Part shown: piece by piece, positions 1-9,363 of the stretch
Position numbering within the stretch: position 1 is the first letter of the stretch
Layout of the letters: every line of letters starts with the position of its first letter
Source: Musa acuminata AAA Group
Taxonomy: Eukaryota > Streptophyta > Magnoliopsida > Zingiberales > Musaceae
Assembly (NCBI RefSeq): GCF_036884655.1
Contig: NC_088357.1
Coordinates: 43,236,001-43,300,000, forward strand
Length of the DNA stretch: 64,000 bases
Reading direction: 5' to 3'
The notes under the pieces: model-generated
Databases searched by the model: none
What the model was told of the DNA's origin: nothing
Seen by the model: the letters and a program-made list of their open reading frames with translations, nothing else
Position numbers and translations under genes: made by a program

Positions 1-295
1 TGGGTGAAGAAGTTCATCACAGATTTGGGAGTCGATACAGATAGCGACAAGTCGACTTTCTTATATTGCGACAACTATGGGGTGATTACTCAAATAAAGG
101 AACCCGGGTCTCATCAGAAGTGTTCTGAGGAGGTTCCAGCTTATAAGAGAGATCGTAACCTGAGGAGATGTAGTAGTGGAAAGAGTTCCATCCGAAGATA
201 ACATTGCAGATCCACTGACAAAGCCGTTGTCTCAGATTGTCTATGAGCGTCACAGGAGTCTGATGGGGATCAGACACATAGGTGATTGGCTTTAG
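1..295 (+). pseudogene. Copia retrotransposon pol, C-terminal RNase H remnant
   Basis: This is the 3' end of a Ty1/Copia polyprotein, the RNase H domain that removes RNA during reverse transcription. The first frame reads WVKKFITDLGV and then LYCDNYGVITQIKEPGSHQK, the usual end of plant Copia RNase H. It then loses frame near position 110-190. In another frame the sequence continues with VPSEDNIADPLTKPLS and ends HIGDWL followed by a stop at 293-295, which is the normal polyprotein end. The rest of the element lies left of the window. Frame disruption shows it is dead. The polypurine tract and LTR follow directly. Confidence 0.85.
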
Positions 296-298
296 GTC

Positions 299-309
299 AA
301 GTGGGAGAT
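299..309 (+). other. Polypurine tract of the Copia element
   Basis: The purine-rich run aagtgggaga ends one base before the TG that opens the LTR at 310. This is the usual plus-strand priming site of plant Copia elements and fixes the 5' edge of the 3' LTR. Confidence 0.8.
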
Positions 310-1163
310 TGCTAGTCATAGGTGCCCAGCAAGCCAATCACGTGAGTAATGGCACGTGTGACTTGATACAGAATCTTTTTGCTTATTATATTTTGGCGTA
401 TATCACTTTATAACTATTGCATAAATGCATATATATATTGTGATGTCCTTGGATTTGTGCAATGGGAATCGGATCGTGATGAGATCACGATAATGAGATC
501 GATTCACCTTTAAACACATATCCTAAATAATCCCGGTCATAGGTTACTCGAGAGGGACATCGTGATAACCGGATAGACTGGTGTGCTGTATACCCGTCCA
601 TATGATGGATGCAGCTGGTCTCATAGCTGCTCGAGTAGGGACACTAGGGATACAGTACAGGTGCTCATTGGAGAATGAGTTCACTGATTGATCCGCTTAT
701 GGAATGCTGGATGGTTGATGATGCCTTATTGTCAGTGGTGTATATGGTCCTTAGACTTGAGACACCAAGGATGTCCTGTATGAGTGCTCCACTCTTTGAT
801 ACCAGACTTATAGGTTTGGCTGTCCCCAGATCTAGTACAGCTGGTCATTGGGAGTGGTAGTCGACCTTACGAGGGCTATTGAGTGTCAATAGAGGATCAT
901 CCACTCTCGGCGTCATGAGAGGAATATCCTATGTGTTCTTGCTCAGACAAATCCCTGGCCAGGGTCATTCGGGTTGAGAGAGAAAGAGTTCTCCGGGAGA
1001 ATCCGATTAGAGCGAGACTCGAGTAGAAACCGTATGGGTCTGACAGCACCATGCTCGATATACGGTCTCTGGGATATTAGATGGATGAGGGACTATAGGT
1101 ACATGGTAACTGAGGACAGACAGGTCCAATGGATTGGATTCCCCTATATCGTTTGGGGACTAC

Positions 1164-1190
1164 GGCGTAGTGGCCTAGTACGTCCGTAGT
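1164..1190 (+). repeat. 27-bp direct repeat at left junction of inverted LTR
   Basis: This LTR segment is repeated exactly at 2664-2690, on the other side of the inverted LTR copy. It marks the breakpoints of the event that placed the inverted copy. Confidence 0.85.
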
Positions 1191-2666
1191 GTTGGGAAAT
1201 CATAGGGGGGGGGCGACATCATATGCGCAGCGGAAGAACAAGAAAACAAAAATCCCCGATTCCCAAAAAGATGTTCATCGTCGTGCGAAGATTGGTGCGC
1301 AAAATCCGCAAAAAACACAAAAACTGCGTATAGAGATTGTGTTACCTAGGGAGATCGTATATCCCTGTTTCCTTGCAGATCCTTAGGAGAGGGTGAAGGA
1401 GGTCAAGCGTCCTCCTCTCTAGCGGTGATCCACACAGCAGGGTTGCGACGACGCTCCTCAAAACTCCAGGCCTACTCTGAGGTGGAGAGGGAGAGGAGAA
1501 TAGGAAGGGCAAGCAAAGACTCTAGCCTATGAGGCTGTGAATCCCTCCTATTTATAGAGATCCCGTGTCAAAACCCTAATGGGTCCTTTCCCTAGTGGGT
1601 ATTGGATCTGCATCCAATAAGACAAGGGCTCCGTCGGATATCTCATATCCGAACCTCTACTCATCGCAATGCCTACCATATGTGTGTGACCCTCTAGGCC
1701 CAATATCGAGCTGGCCGTGAGTCATACCTGTCAGAACTCCTTCTAACTCAGTGAATTATTATCTCTGTAATAATTCACTCGACTCATCGACTACGGAAGT
1801 ACTAGGCCACTACGCCGTAGTCCCCAGACGATACAGGGGAATCCAATCCATTGGACCTGTCTGTCCTCAGTTACCATGTACCTATAGTCCCTCATCCATC
1901 TAATATCCCAGAGACCGTATATCGAGCATGGTGCTGTCAGACCCATACGGTTTCTACTCGAGTCTCGCTCTAATCGGATTCTCCCGGAGAACTCTTTCTC
2001 TCTCAACCCGAATGACCCTAGCCAGGGATTTGTCTGAGCAAGAACATATGGGATATTCCTCTCATGATACCGAGAGTGGATGATCCTCTATCGACACTCA
2101 ATAGCCCTCGTAAGGTCGACTACCACTCCCAATGACCAGCTGTACTAGATCTGGGAACAGCCAAACCTATAAGTCTGGTATCAAAGAGTGGAGCACTCAT
2201 ACAGGACATCCTTGGTGTCTCAAGTCTAAGAACCAGATACACCACTAGGACTACGGAATCGTTGTCTGACAATAAGGCATCATCAACCATCCAGCATTCC
2301 GTAAGCGGATCAATCAGTGAACTCATTCTCCAATGAGCATCTGTACTGTATCCCTAGTGTCCCTACACGAGCAGCTATGAGACCAGCTGCATCCATCATA
2401 TGGACGGGTATACAGCACACCAGTCTATCCGGTTATCACGATGTCCCTCTCGAGTAACCTATGACCGGAATTATTTAGGATATGTGTTTAAAGGTGAATC
2501 GATCTCATTATCGTGATCTCATCACGATCCGATTCCCATTGCACAAATCCAAGGACATCACAATATATATGCATTTATGCAATAGTTATAAAGTGATATA
2601 TGCCAAAATATAATAAGCAAAAAGATTCTGTATCAAGTCACACGTGCCATCACTCACGTGATTGGC
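1190..2666 (-). mobile_element. Inverted, near-complete solo LTR of the same Copia family
   Basis: Read on the minus strand, this segment matches the flanking LTR from its position equivalent to 333 through to its terminal CCAACA. It therefore lacks only about the first 23 bp of the LTR. 1190-1792 is the reverse complement of 2690-3283, and about 1793-2666 is the reverse complement of 333-1189, with scattered substitutions and one indel of about 20 bp near 2250. The insertion is bounded by a 27-bp direct repeat of LTR sequence (1164-1190 and 2664-2690), far longer than the 5-bp duplication made by Copia integrase. A template-switch or repair origin fits better than simple integration. Confidence 0.8.
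1548..1558 (-). promoter_or_regulatory. TATA box of the inverted LTR copy (minus strand)
   Basis: On the minus strand this reads ctataaatag, the same site as the plus-strand TATA box at 2921. It points leftwards and would yield RNA antisense to the left LTR half and to the RNase H remnant. Confidence 0.5.
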
Positions 2667-2690
2667 GTAGTGGCCTAGTACGTCCGTAGT
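2664..2690 (+). repeat. 27-bp direct repeat at right junction of inverted LTR
   Basis: Second copy of the junction repeat at 1164-1190. LTR sequence continues from here to 3283 in the plus orientation. The inverted copy and this repeat overlap by the bases ggc, possible microhomology. Confidence 0.85.
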
Positions 2691-2920
2691 CGATGAGTCG
2701 AGTGAATTATTACAGAGATAATAATTCACTGAGTTAGAAGGAGTTCTGACAGGTATGACTCACGGCCAGCTCGATATTGGGCCTAGAGGGTCACACACAT
2801 ATGGTAGACATTGCGATGAGTAGAGGTTCGGATATGAGATATCCGACGGAGCCCTTGTCTTATTGGATGCAGATCCAATACCCACTAAGGAAGGACCCAT
2901 TAGGGTTTGACACGGGATCT

Positions 2921-2930
2921 CTATAAATAA
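2921..2930 (+). promoter_or_regulatory. Copia LTR TATA box (plus strand)
   Basis: The motif ctataaataa lies in the right half of the LTR, about 360 bp before its end. This is a typical place for the U3/R promoter of a Copia LTR. It would drive transcription rightwards into the Sirevirus remnant. Confidence 0.6.
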
Positions 2931-3283
2931 GAGGGATTCACAGCCTCATAGGCTAGAGTCTTTGCTTGCCTTTCCTATTCTCCTCTCCCTCTCCACCTCA
3001 GAGTATGCTTAGAGTTTTGAGGAGCGTCGTCGCAACCCTGCTGTGTGGATCACCGCTAGAGAGGAGGACGCTTGACCTCCTTCACCATCTCCTAAGGATC
3101 TGCAAGGAAACAGGGATATACGATCTCCCTAGGTAACACAATCTCTATACGCAGTTTTGTGTTTTGCGGATTTTTGCGCACCAATCTTCGCACGACGACG
3201 AACATCTTTTTGGGAATCGGGGATTTTTGTTTTCTTGTTCTTCCGCTGCGCATATGATGTCACCCCCCAATGATTTCCCAACA

Positions 3284-3504
3284 AAGGCTCCATGTTACAT
3301 GTTCAACATCAAAACAAATGCAACTTTTGTTGCAAATTTAGACACAAGACACATAGTTGTCCATTCAAGAAAATATGTCCAAACAAATTGATTTGGGTTC
3401 CTAAAGGAACCACGACAAATTCTATGCAACATGATAGGAAATGTAGATCTATTTGTGAGGCACCCAAAAGCAAATGGGTACCTAAAAATCATCCCTTCCT
3501 ATAA
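3284..3504 (+). pseudogene. Sirevirus gag fragment with CCHC zinc knuckle
   Basis: In the frame starting at 3292 the translation has CNFCCKFRHKTHSC, a CX2CX4HX4C-type knuckle in register except that the first pair is crowded by an extra Cys. It is followed by KLIWVPKG and later KSKWVPK, phrases typical of the nucleocapsid end of plant Sirevirus gag. The knuckle binds RNA during packaging in live elements. The frame stops at 3502 and no protease follows. The left edge is cut by the Copia LTR that ends at 3283, so this is a fragment. Confidence 0.7.
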
Positions 3505-4318
3505 AACCATTAAAATTTTAGGCTGGAGCAAAAAATAATATTCTGCTCCTTGATTCTCGATAGTCATAAACCAAGAGTCAAAAAGGAACTCGCAACACTA
3601 AAGTAACAAGTGGAAGTTATGAAATCACAAATGCGATTGGGATACAACCTTATTAGAAACATATAATTCCCAAATTCACATATCCCCTTGATTTTCGAAT
3701 CCGTCAACTCTATCATCTACGAATTAATTCTTGTATCATGAAGAAACTAAATATGTCATGATCTTAAAAGGGATACCAAACAAACTATCAACATACGTAC
3801 GACATACGCACGTTAAAAGATCTATCTTGATCGTACAAGAGCTTCTTCCTTAAATAAAAACTCATACGAAATCACGTAAGAAACGTTAATTGCTCTGAAA
3901 TGAAAAACTCTCCTCAAGGCAAAGGCTCCCTGATCAAATCACATTAGGTGCTCACTGGCTGCAAGTGGTGGCACCTCTCCAGCTAGCGGTGGCACCTCCA
4001 GCTACCACGGGTTGCTAGCGGTTGCACCGCTCCAGCCAGAGGTGCAACCGCCCGCAACTCTGCCATTTTAAACCCACGCTAGGGTCGGCGGTAGAACCGA
4101 CCCCAACTCACTCCCATTTCCTCCTCTACTCTTCCAAGTCACCTCCATTCTCATTTCACTCCTCTAAGCCTTCCAAATACCTCCCATTTCGGAGCAAAAC
4201 ATCAAGAATCCTTCCTTCTCTTGAAGATTTCACAAAGGTACTCTCTAAGAAGCCCTTAAATTCTGTTTTGTTCTTCATTTACTCTTGCTCATCATCATCC
4301 CTCTAAACAGCAGTAGTT
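3505..4318 (+). other. Sirevirus internal region without recognisable coding
   Basis: I see no pol motifs here. Around 3960-4060 the text repeats ggtggcacc and ggtgcaaccgccc, the same words that build the tandem array in the U3 of the LTR at 7107-7455. This stretch may serve as leader for the downstream ORF. Confidence 0.5.
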
Positions 4319-5341
4319 ATGGGATCTAGAAGATCCTCAAGGGACAAGGGAAAGAGGAGATTAGTAGAAGAGTTTGATTTAACCCTTTTCGATTCAAAAA
4401 ACCATGCTGAAAAATTTCCCTCTTTCGAACTTAGAAGTATCAATAAGGGAAAATACGTAGATCTAAATGAACTAAGAGACTTAGAGACTATCCAATGGTT
4501 TGCAAACCTAGATCTACTTCCAATCTTGCAGATTAACGAACCCATCTATCCTAGGCTAGTTAGATTATTTTACAATAACATACAAATAGATGATGAAGAA
4601 AGGATGTCCACCTATCTTTTAGGACAACACATCTCAATCACTGATAAGTTCATTTGTGATATGATAGGCATTCCCATAAAAAGCATAGGACTTTACTTTA
4701 GAGGATCATGGGATGATGAAAGTATTGGAACATCCTATGTTGAAGCCTTAGGAACAATCTTTGCCAATCCAAACATAGCATTGGTTCCTAAAAGTTGTGA
4801 ACATCTACTGCCTTTGAACACTAAGATACTTCATCATATCATGACTAGTATAATTCTTCCTAAACAATACCATCATGATGAAGTAAGTCAATTAGAATTA
4901 GGAACTATGTACTTAATCATGAAGGGACATGGCATCTGTCTTGGTTATCTTATCCAACAAAACATGTTAGAATTATCTAAGAAAGATATGATGCTCCCAT
5001 ATGGTGGTATAATCACAAGAATAATGAAAGCTTACGACATTCTAATACCACCAGAAGAAGAAGTAATGAAAGCAGATAGATTCAGCATAATAAACAAAAA
5101 TCTACTTCACCGACTAAGATGTTACTATAGAAATGGTAACTGGGTTAGAATCCCTAGAAGGACTGATCACCCTCAACCTGAACCAGAACCGGAAACACCA
5201 GTATTTAGGGGTACCCAATCTCCTCCGACCCTTCCCTTTGAGGAAACACATCCAGTTGAGCAAACTCATACATCCATCGAAGAAATTGGGATTCGAATGG
5301 ATCGATTCGAACAGAGACAAGAACGGATTGAACAACGATAA
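4319..5341 (+). CDS. Sirevirus env-position ORF (putative plant transposon protein domain)
   Basis: This is an uninterrupted 340-codon ORF between the gag fragment and the 3' LTR. The N-terminus is basic (MGSRRSSRDKGKRR). The middle, about residues 60-235, has the pattern of the plant transposon-associated domain found in extra ORFs of Sireviruses: NEPIYPRLVRLFYNNIQ, LLGQHISITDKFICDMIGIP, then LGTMYLIMKGHGICLGYLI. The C-terminus is rich in Pro and Glu and then charged and helix-prone (RMDRFEQRQERIEQR). I see no signal peptide and no clear transmembrane segment, so a true envelope role is not supported. The function of this family is unknown. The start is the first ATG of the frame. An intact frame in an otherwise gutted element is notable. 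Confidence 0.7.
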   Translation: MGSRRSSRDKGKRRLVEEFDLTLFDSKNHAEKFPSFELRSINKGKYVDLNELRDLETIQWFANLDLLPILQINEPIYPRLVRLFYNNIQIDDEERMSTYLLGQHISITDKFICDMIGIPIKSIGLYFRGSWDDESIGTSYVEALGTIFANPNIALVPKSCEHLLPLNTKILHHIMTSIILPKQYHHDEVSQLELGTMYLIMKGHGICLGYLIQQNMLELSKKDMMLPYGGIITRIMKAYDILIPPEEEVMKADRFSIINKNLLHRLRCYYRNGNWVRIPRRTDHPQPEPEPETPVFRGTQSPPTLPFEETHPVEQTHTSIEEIGIRMDRFEQRQERIEQR

Positions 5342-6557
5342 GATCAAATCCTATCTGAGCTGCAGCAAATTCATAGTCAATTTGACTCCTTGTTTAGGCA
5401 CTTTAATTTTTCACCTCATCAATGAACTTGTTGAACACCTGTTGTTGTTGTAAACTTCTTATGTTACTCACTTCTGATGTGCTGGCTGTAAACATCTATC
5501 TTGCGCCTTGTGGTAAAAGTTATCTTAGATTTTTATGGTATCATTACTGGTTGGTATGTGATGTGTCCAAATTAAGAATGTTGTGCTTTGAAACTAAAAG
5601 TTTTGAAAACCTTGTGGCTTGATTTCATTCGAAGAGAATTAGGAATGTTGATGTGTCCGAATAGATAAACTTGCTAAAATCATTTTTCGGACTATATTGA
5701 ATTATCAAATCACTTGATTGCCATGTTTCTATGTGAAAATCTGCAACAAAATCTTGTCCGAATACATCTTATTTATTCGAATGCTATAAAACAGATTTTC
5801 TCGTACACTTTCATGAATAAATTTGATGAAGTGATGTGTATGTATTCCATCCTGCAAAATCTTTACGTATATAACAAAAAGGGGAAGAAGTATTTAAAGC
5901 AATCTATGTAAAATTCCTCTATAAGCTTGCTAATATTATTTTCCTGGTATCATAATTACTATGCTTTTTGTTGATGACAAAGGGGGAGAAATATATGAAT
6001 TGATAAACACTGCTATGATTATGCCATCCTTGCATCACCAAGAGATATATGAACATGTGCTAAAGTTTGCATTATGCCCTGAGTTGATATATGAACACTG
6101 CTATGATTAGAAATACTATGAGTGATGCTATAAACATTGCTATGATTATGCCATCCTTGCATCACCAAGAAATATATGAACATGTGCTAAAGTTTGCATT
6201 ATGCCCTGAGTTGATATCTTATCATGTGAAGAAAATGCAAAACTTGTTAGAATATTTCAAATGTGTGCATCATGTAATAGTGCTTCACAGCTTTATATAA
6301 TAATGTTCAAACTACATTATGAATAGTTACAAACACAATCATACAAACTTGATGATGTATGTCAAGCCTTGACATCATCTTTGAAGAGATACATCATGAT
6401 GAGTATCATGATGGGAGTATTGATAAGTTTAACTGATCTAACTTATCAATACGTCACTTGAATTCTTGGGTCTTGAATTCAAGGTTGACTTATCTCAACT
6501 ATGGCATATAGACAGGGGGAGTTAAGGATAACTCCATTATCAATTGATTGTCATCAT
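5342..6557 (+). other. Sirevirus 3' untranslated internal region with repeats and PPT-like runs
   Basis: This AT-rich, non-coding stretch holds polypurine-like runs near 5874-5890 (aaaaaggggaagaag), 5978-5990 (caaagggggagaa) and 6512-6521 (acagggggag), plus a duplicated 88-bp block. The small ORFs here look random. Confidence 0.6.
6003..6217 (+). repeat. Two direct copies of an 88-bp block, 127 bp apart
   Basis: 6003-6090 and 6130-6217 are nearly identical (a few mismatches). The second copy starts 127 bp after the first. They lie between the duplicated polypurine tracts, so the block may have been copied together with them. Confidence 0.85.
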
Positions 6558-6572
6558 CAAAAAGGGGGAGAT
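6558..6572 (+). other. Polypurine tract of the Sirevirus
   Basis: The run caaaaagggggagat lies directly before the TG of the 3' LTR at 6573. It is the expected plus-strand primer site and the last of about four similar runs upstream. Confidence 0.8.
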
Positions 6573-7106
6573 TGTTGAATCTCGGATTTTGATGATGAAG
6601 TCAATTGTCATTTGTTATCTAATCTATATGTTGAGATAAGTGTGCAGGATTAACTACGATGAAAGTTAGACAAGCAGCAGGAGTTGCGCCGGAGTCAAGA
6701 TCATGATCACGTTGGGAGTTCGAGAGTTCGACGGAAGTTCGGACGGTCGTCGGAGGTTCTGCGAGAACAGATCCGAGAAGTCCAGAAGCTTGCCAAGCGA
6801 AGCTCATTGGAACTCGCCAAGTGGATCGTCGCAAAGTCCAGGAGTTTGCCGGAAGTCCGCAGAAGCATCACCGAGGGTTCATCGGATGATCGACGGAAGT
6901 TCGCCGGAAACTCGCCGGAAGAAGCGATTGACGCACCGAAGCAAAGCTGCAGAAATTATCTTAGATTTAATCGTAGTTAGCACGTTGATTAAGTTGGAAA
7001 ATGGGAGGTGATCCCATTGGCTTAATCTTGGGGCAATTGGGCCCTTGAAAGACTGAAATTGGGCCGAATGGAGCTAACCATTCGGACCCTGATTGCACCA
7101 GGATGT

Positions 7107-7455
7107 GCAACCGCCCAGGCCAGGAGGTGGCACCGCCTGGGCTAAGTCTCCCAGCGAGACTGGGTGGTGCAACCGCCCCAGCCAGGAGGTGGCACCGCCT
7201 GAGCTCAGTCTTCGAGCAAGACTGGGCGGTGCAACCTCCCTGACAGAGAGGTGGCACCGCTTGAGCTCGGTCTTCGAGCTCTGGCAGAGAGGTGCAACCG
7301 CCTCAGTCAAGAGGTGGCACCGCCTGGGGCTCAGTCTCCGAGCCAGACTCAGGCGGTGCAACCGCCCCTGACAGAGAGGTGCAACCGCCTGGGCTCAATC
7401 TTCGAGCTCTGCCAGGCGGTGCAACCTCTCCAGTCAAGAGGTACAACCGCTTGAT
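7107..7455 (+). repeat. U3 tandem repeat, six units of 62-64 bp
   Basis: Units begin with gcaacc at 7107, 7169, 7231, 7294, 7358 and 7421. Each alternates a gcaaccgcc-type word with a ggtggcaccgcc-type word and includes a short hairpin such as agtctcccagcgagact. The array lies just upstream of the LTR TATA box, the usual place for retroelement enhancers. ORFs on both strands here are by-products of the repeat. Confidence 0.9.
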
Positions 7456-7510
7456 CCCGAAATTCCGGGATTTGATCGTTTTGAGCTCCAAATTTGAATT
7501 GGGTTGGGGC

Positions 7511-7520
7511 CTATAAATAC
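7511..7520 (+). promoter_or_regulatory. Sirevirus LTR TATA box
   Basis: ctataaatac followed by a C-rich stretch makes a strong plant core promoter. Transcription would start roughly 30 bp downstream, which defines the U3/R boundary near 7545. Confidence 0.65.
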
Positions 7521-7894
7521 CCCACCCATTCAGCACTGAAGAGATACAGACCTACACCGAAATCTTGATCTTTTCTGTGATTCTAAGAGCTAAAAAGTGT
7601 TGTAAAACCTTTAAATCTCCTCCTTCTGTTCTTCAAGTTTTGAGTTGTAAAGTGAGGAGAGAAAGGTCTGTAAAGGTTGTCTCCTGAGCCTGTCAAAAGG
7701 AGAGAAACTGTAAAAGGGCAGTTGGCCTTCGCCTATTGAAGGAAGGCCTCTAGTTGACGTCGGTGACCTCGTCGGTGGAGGAAGCCAAAAGTGGAGTAGG
7801 TCAAGACTGACTGAACCACTCTAAATCTCTGGTTTGCGTTTATTTTTGAGCACTTTATCATTACTGCAAACCTCCTTCATAACTACTGCTCTCT

Positions 7895-8170
7895 GTGCTT
7901 TTACGAACAAGTTCTAAGTGCTATTCTTTCCGAATCTGCATTCAGACGTAAATCGATGTTTTCGTACATTACAGTTTACGTTTACGTTTTGATTCTGCAA
8001 AACTGTCTTCTGCACCTTCACGAACAAGTTTCTAAGTGCTGATTTGTCCGAATCTGCTTTCAGACGTAAACTAGTGTTTTCGTACGATATTTACATTGCA
8101 GTTTACGTTTACGCCTTGATTCTGCAAAACTGTCTTCTGCGCTTTTACGAACGAGTTTCTAAGTTCAGAT
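7895..8170 (+). repeat. Three degenerate repeats of 117-127 bp in the LTR R/U5
   Basis: The phrase acgaacaag/acgaacgag recurs at 7903, 8020 and 8147. Each is followed by ttctaagt and, in the first two, by cgaatctg and tcagacgtaa. The last unit merges into the 18-19-bp array. Confidence 0.8.
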
Positions 8171-8178
8171 CCCTTTGA

Positions 8179-8545
8179 AACTGCGTCTAGACGTAAAATT
8201 GCGTTTAGACGTAAAACTGCCCAAACTGTGTTTAGACGTTTTAGACGTAAACTGAGTTTAGACGTAAATCTGCGTTTAGACGTAAATCTGCGTTTAGACG
8301 TAAAACTACGTTTAGACGCAAACTACGTTTAAACGTAAAACTACGTTTTAGACGTAAACTGAGTTTAGACGTAAATCTGCGTTTAGACGTAAATCTACGT
8401 TTAGACGTAAAACTGCGTTTAGACGCAAACTGCATTTAAACGTAAATTGTGTTTAGACGCAAACTGCGGTTAGACGTAAACTGCGCTTAGACGCAAACTG
8501 GGTTTAGACGTAAACTGCGTTTAGAAGTAAAACTGCGCTTAATCT
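8179..8545 (+). repeat. Dense array of 18-19-bp repeats (gtttagacgtaaactgc type)
   Basis: About twenty units built on gtttagacgtaaa follow each other. A higher-order unit of 107 bp is visible: the phrase gttttagacgtaaactgag starts at 8238 and again at 8345, and the following units match in order. It lies in the transcribed part of the LTR. Confidence 0.9.
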
Positions 8546-8675
8546 TAAGTGATCTTAAAATCGGCTTTTACATCGAAATCGTTTTTATCGAACGAACACA
8601 GCTTTCATTTTTAATCGCTCAAAGATTTCCACTGCACTAATTCACCCCCCCCTCTTAGTGCTCTCGATCCTAACA

Positions 8676-9270
8676 CTGTGATGGCGGAGAGAGGGTTGGT
8701 TGAGTTTAAGAGTTGTGAGTAGTATTCGGATGAGCCCTTACGCGAGGTGCATGAGCAAAATGTGCAAGGTCAAAATTAGTAGAGGTGGTAACGGGTTCAA
8801 TGAAGGCAATGACAAATATAATAAAAAATATTTTTTAAAAATTTTTAGATGTATAATGATCTTTTCATATAATCTGGAGTGTTTTATAAAGATTTTTCAA
8901 AGTTGAGATGCTACATGTAAAAATTTAAATTTTACAGATTTTTTTCTAAACTTTAGAGATTTTTTCTAAAATTTATCCTTTATTAAATAAATTTTAGTTA
9001 ATTAAAAAAGACAAAGATTATTGTGCAAGTAGAAGAGAATTCTGAAATTACTATATATATATATAATTTGAAATTACTATATTACCATAAAAGAATGCAT
9101 GTAACAGAAGCTAGTTAATTCGTAATTATGACGAAGCAGTACACGGACTGACAGCTGCTTTCGACTTCTAGATAGTTCCATCGGAACAGAACTCGCATCG
9201 CTGAATCCAACGGCCGAGATCGCCCCGAACCTTCACGAACGAAGCGGATCGGAAACCTCGTTCTCCTCCC
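8676..9270. other. Intergenic, upstream of CPN60B
   Basis: AT-rich flanking DNA with a short (AT)n run at 9051-9064. I see no gene. The last 150 bp turn GC-rich and are the likely proximal promoter of CPN60B. Confidence 0.5.
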
Positions 9271-9363
9271 ATAAAATCTCATCCGCCTCGACTTTGGTAC
9301 ACTCGCCGGCAGCCAAACTCTCCGCATCGCAAGCAATCTGCAGCCCTTCGATCGCTTTTAACG
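9271..9363 (+). other. Probable 5' UTR exon of CPN60B
   Basis: A GC-rich stretch ends at a good splice donor (aacg|gtgag at 9363/9364). The next acceptor (cattaacag) ends at 10911, four bases before the CPN60B start codon, giving a 1.5-kb leader intron. The transcription start is a guess. Confidence 0.5.

Larger units (their letters stand above)
310..3283 (+). mobile_element. Copia 3' LTR, interrupted by an inverted copy of itself
   Basis: The LTR opens with TG at 310 and closes with CCAACA at 3283. Its two halves (310-1189 and about 2664-3283) together make a normal LTR of roughly 1.5 kb. Between them lies an inverted copy of the same LTR (see 1190-2666). The right half carries a TATA box (2921-2930) and a U5 end. 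Because gag sequence of a different element starts immediately at 3284, this Copia element appears to have inserted into that Sirevirus. The matching target-site duplication would lie left of the window. Confidence 0.8.
3284..8675 (+). mobile_element. Decayed Sirevirus-like Copia retrotransposon, 3' part
   Basis: The segment keeps, in order, a gag zinc-knuckle fragment (3284-3504), unassigned sequence, an env-position ORF (4319-5341), several polypurine tracts (5874-6572) and a 2.1-kb 3' LTR (6573-8675). Extra ORFs after pol and multiplied polypurine tracts before the 3' LTR are known hallmarks of Sireviruses. Protease, integrase, reverse transcriptase and RNase H are missing between gag and the env-position ORF, so the element cannot move by itself. 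Its 5' end was separated by the Copia insertion ending at 3283. Confidence 0.75.
6573..8675 (+). mobile_element. Sirevirus 3' LTR (2103 bp)
   Basis: The LTR opens with TGTTGAATCTCGG just after the polypurine tract and closes with CGATCCTAACA at 8675. It has a TATA box at 7511-7520. It contains three separate repeat blocks: six units of 62-64 bp upstream of the TATA box (7107-7455), three units of about 120 bp (7895-8170), and a dense array of 18-19-bp units (8179-8545). The long C-rich run near the 3' end (8644-8652) is usual for this LTR type. No second LTR is in the window. Confidence 0.8.

Noticed and set aside
7093..7371. Overlapping ORFs on both strands rich in Arg, Pro, Ala
   Set aside because: They are reading frames through the 62-64-bp tandem repeat; both strands are open because the unit lacks stops.
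8179..8545. CRISPR-like regular repeats
   Set aside because: Units are contiguous with no unique spacers and lie inside a plant LTR; this is a satellite.
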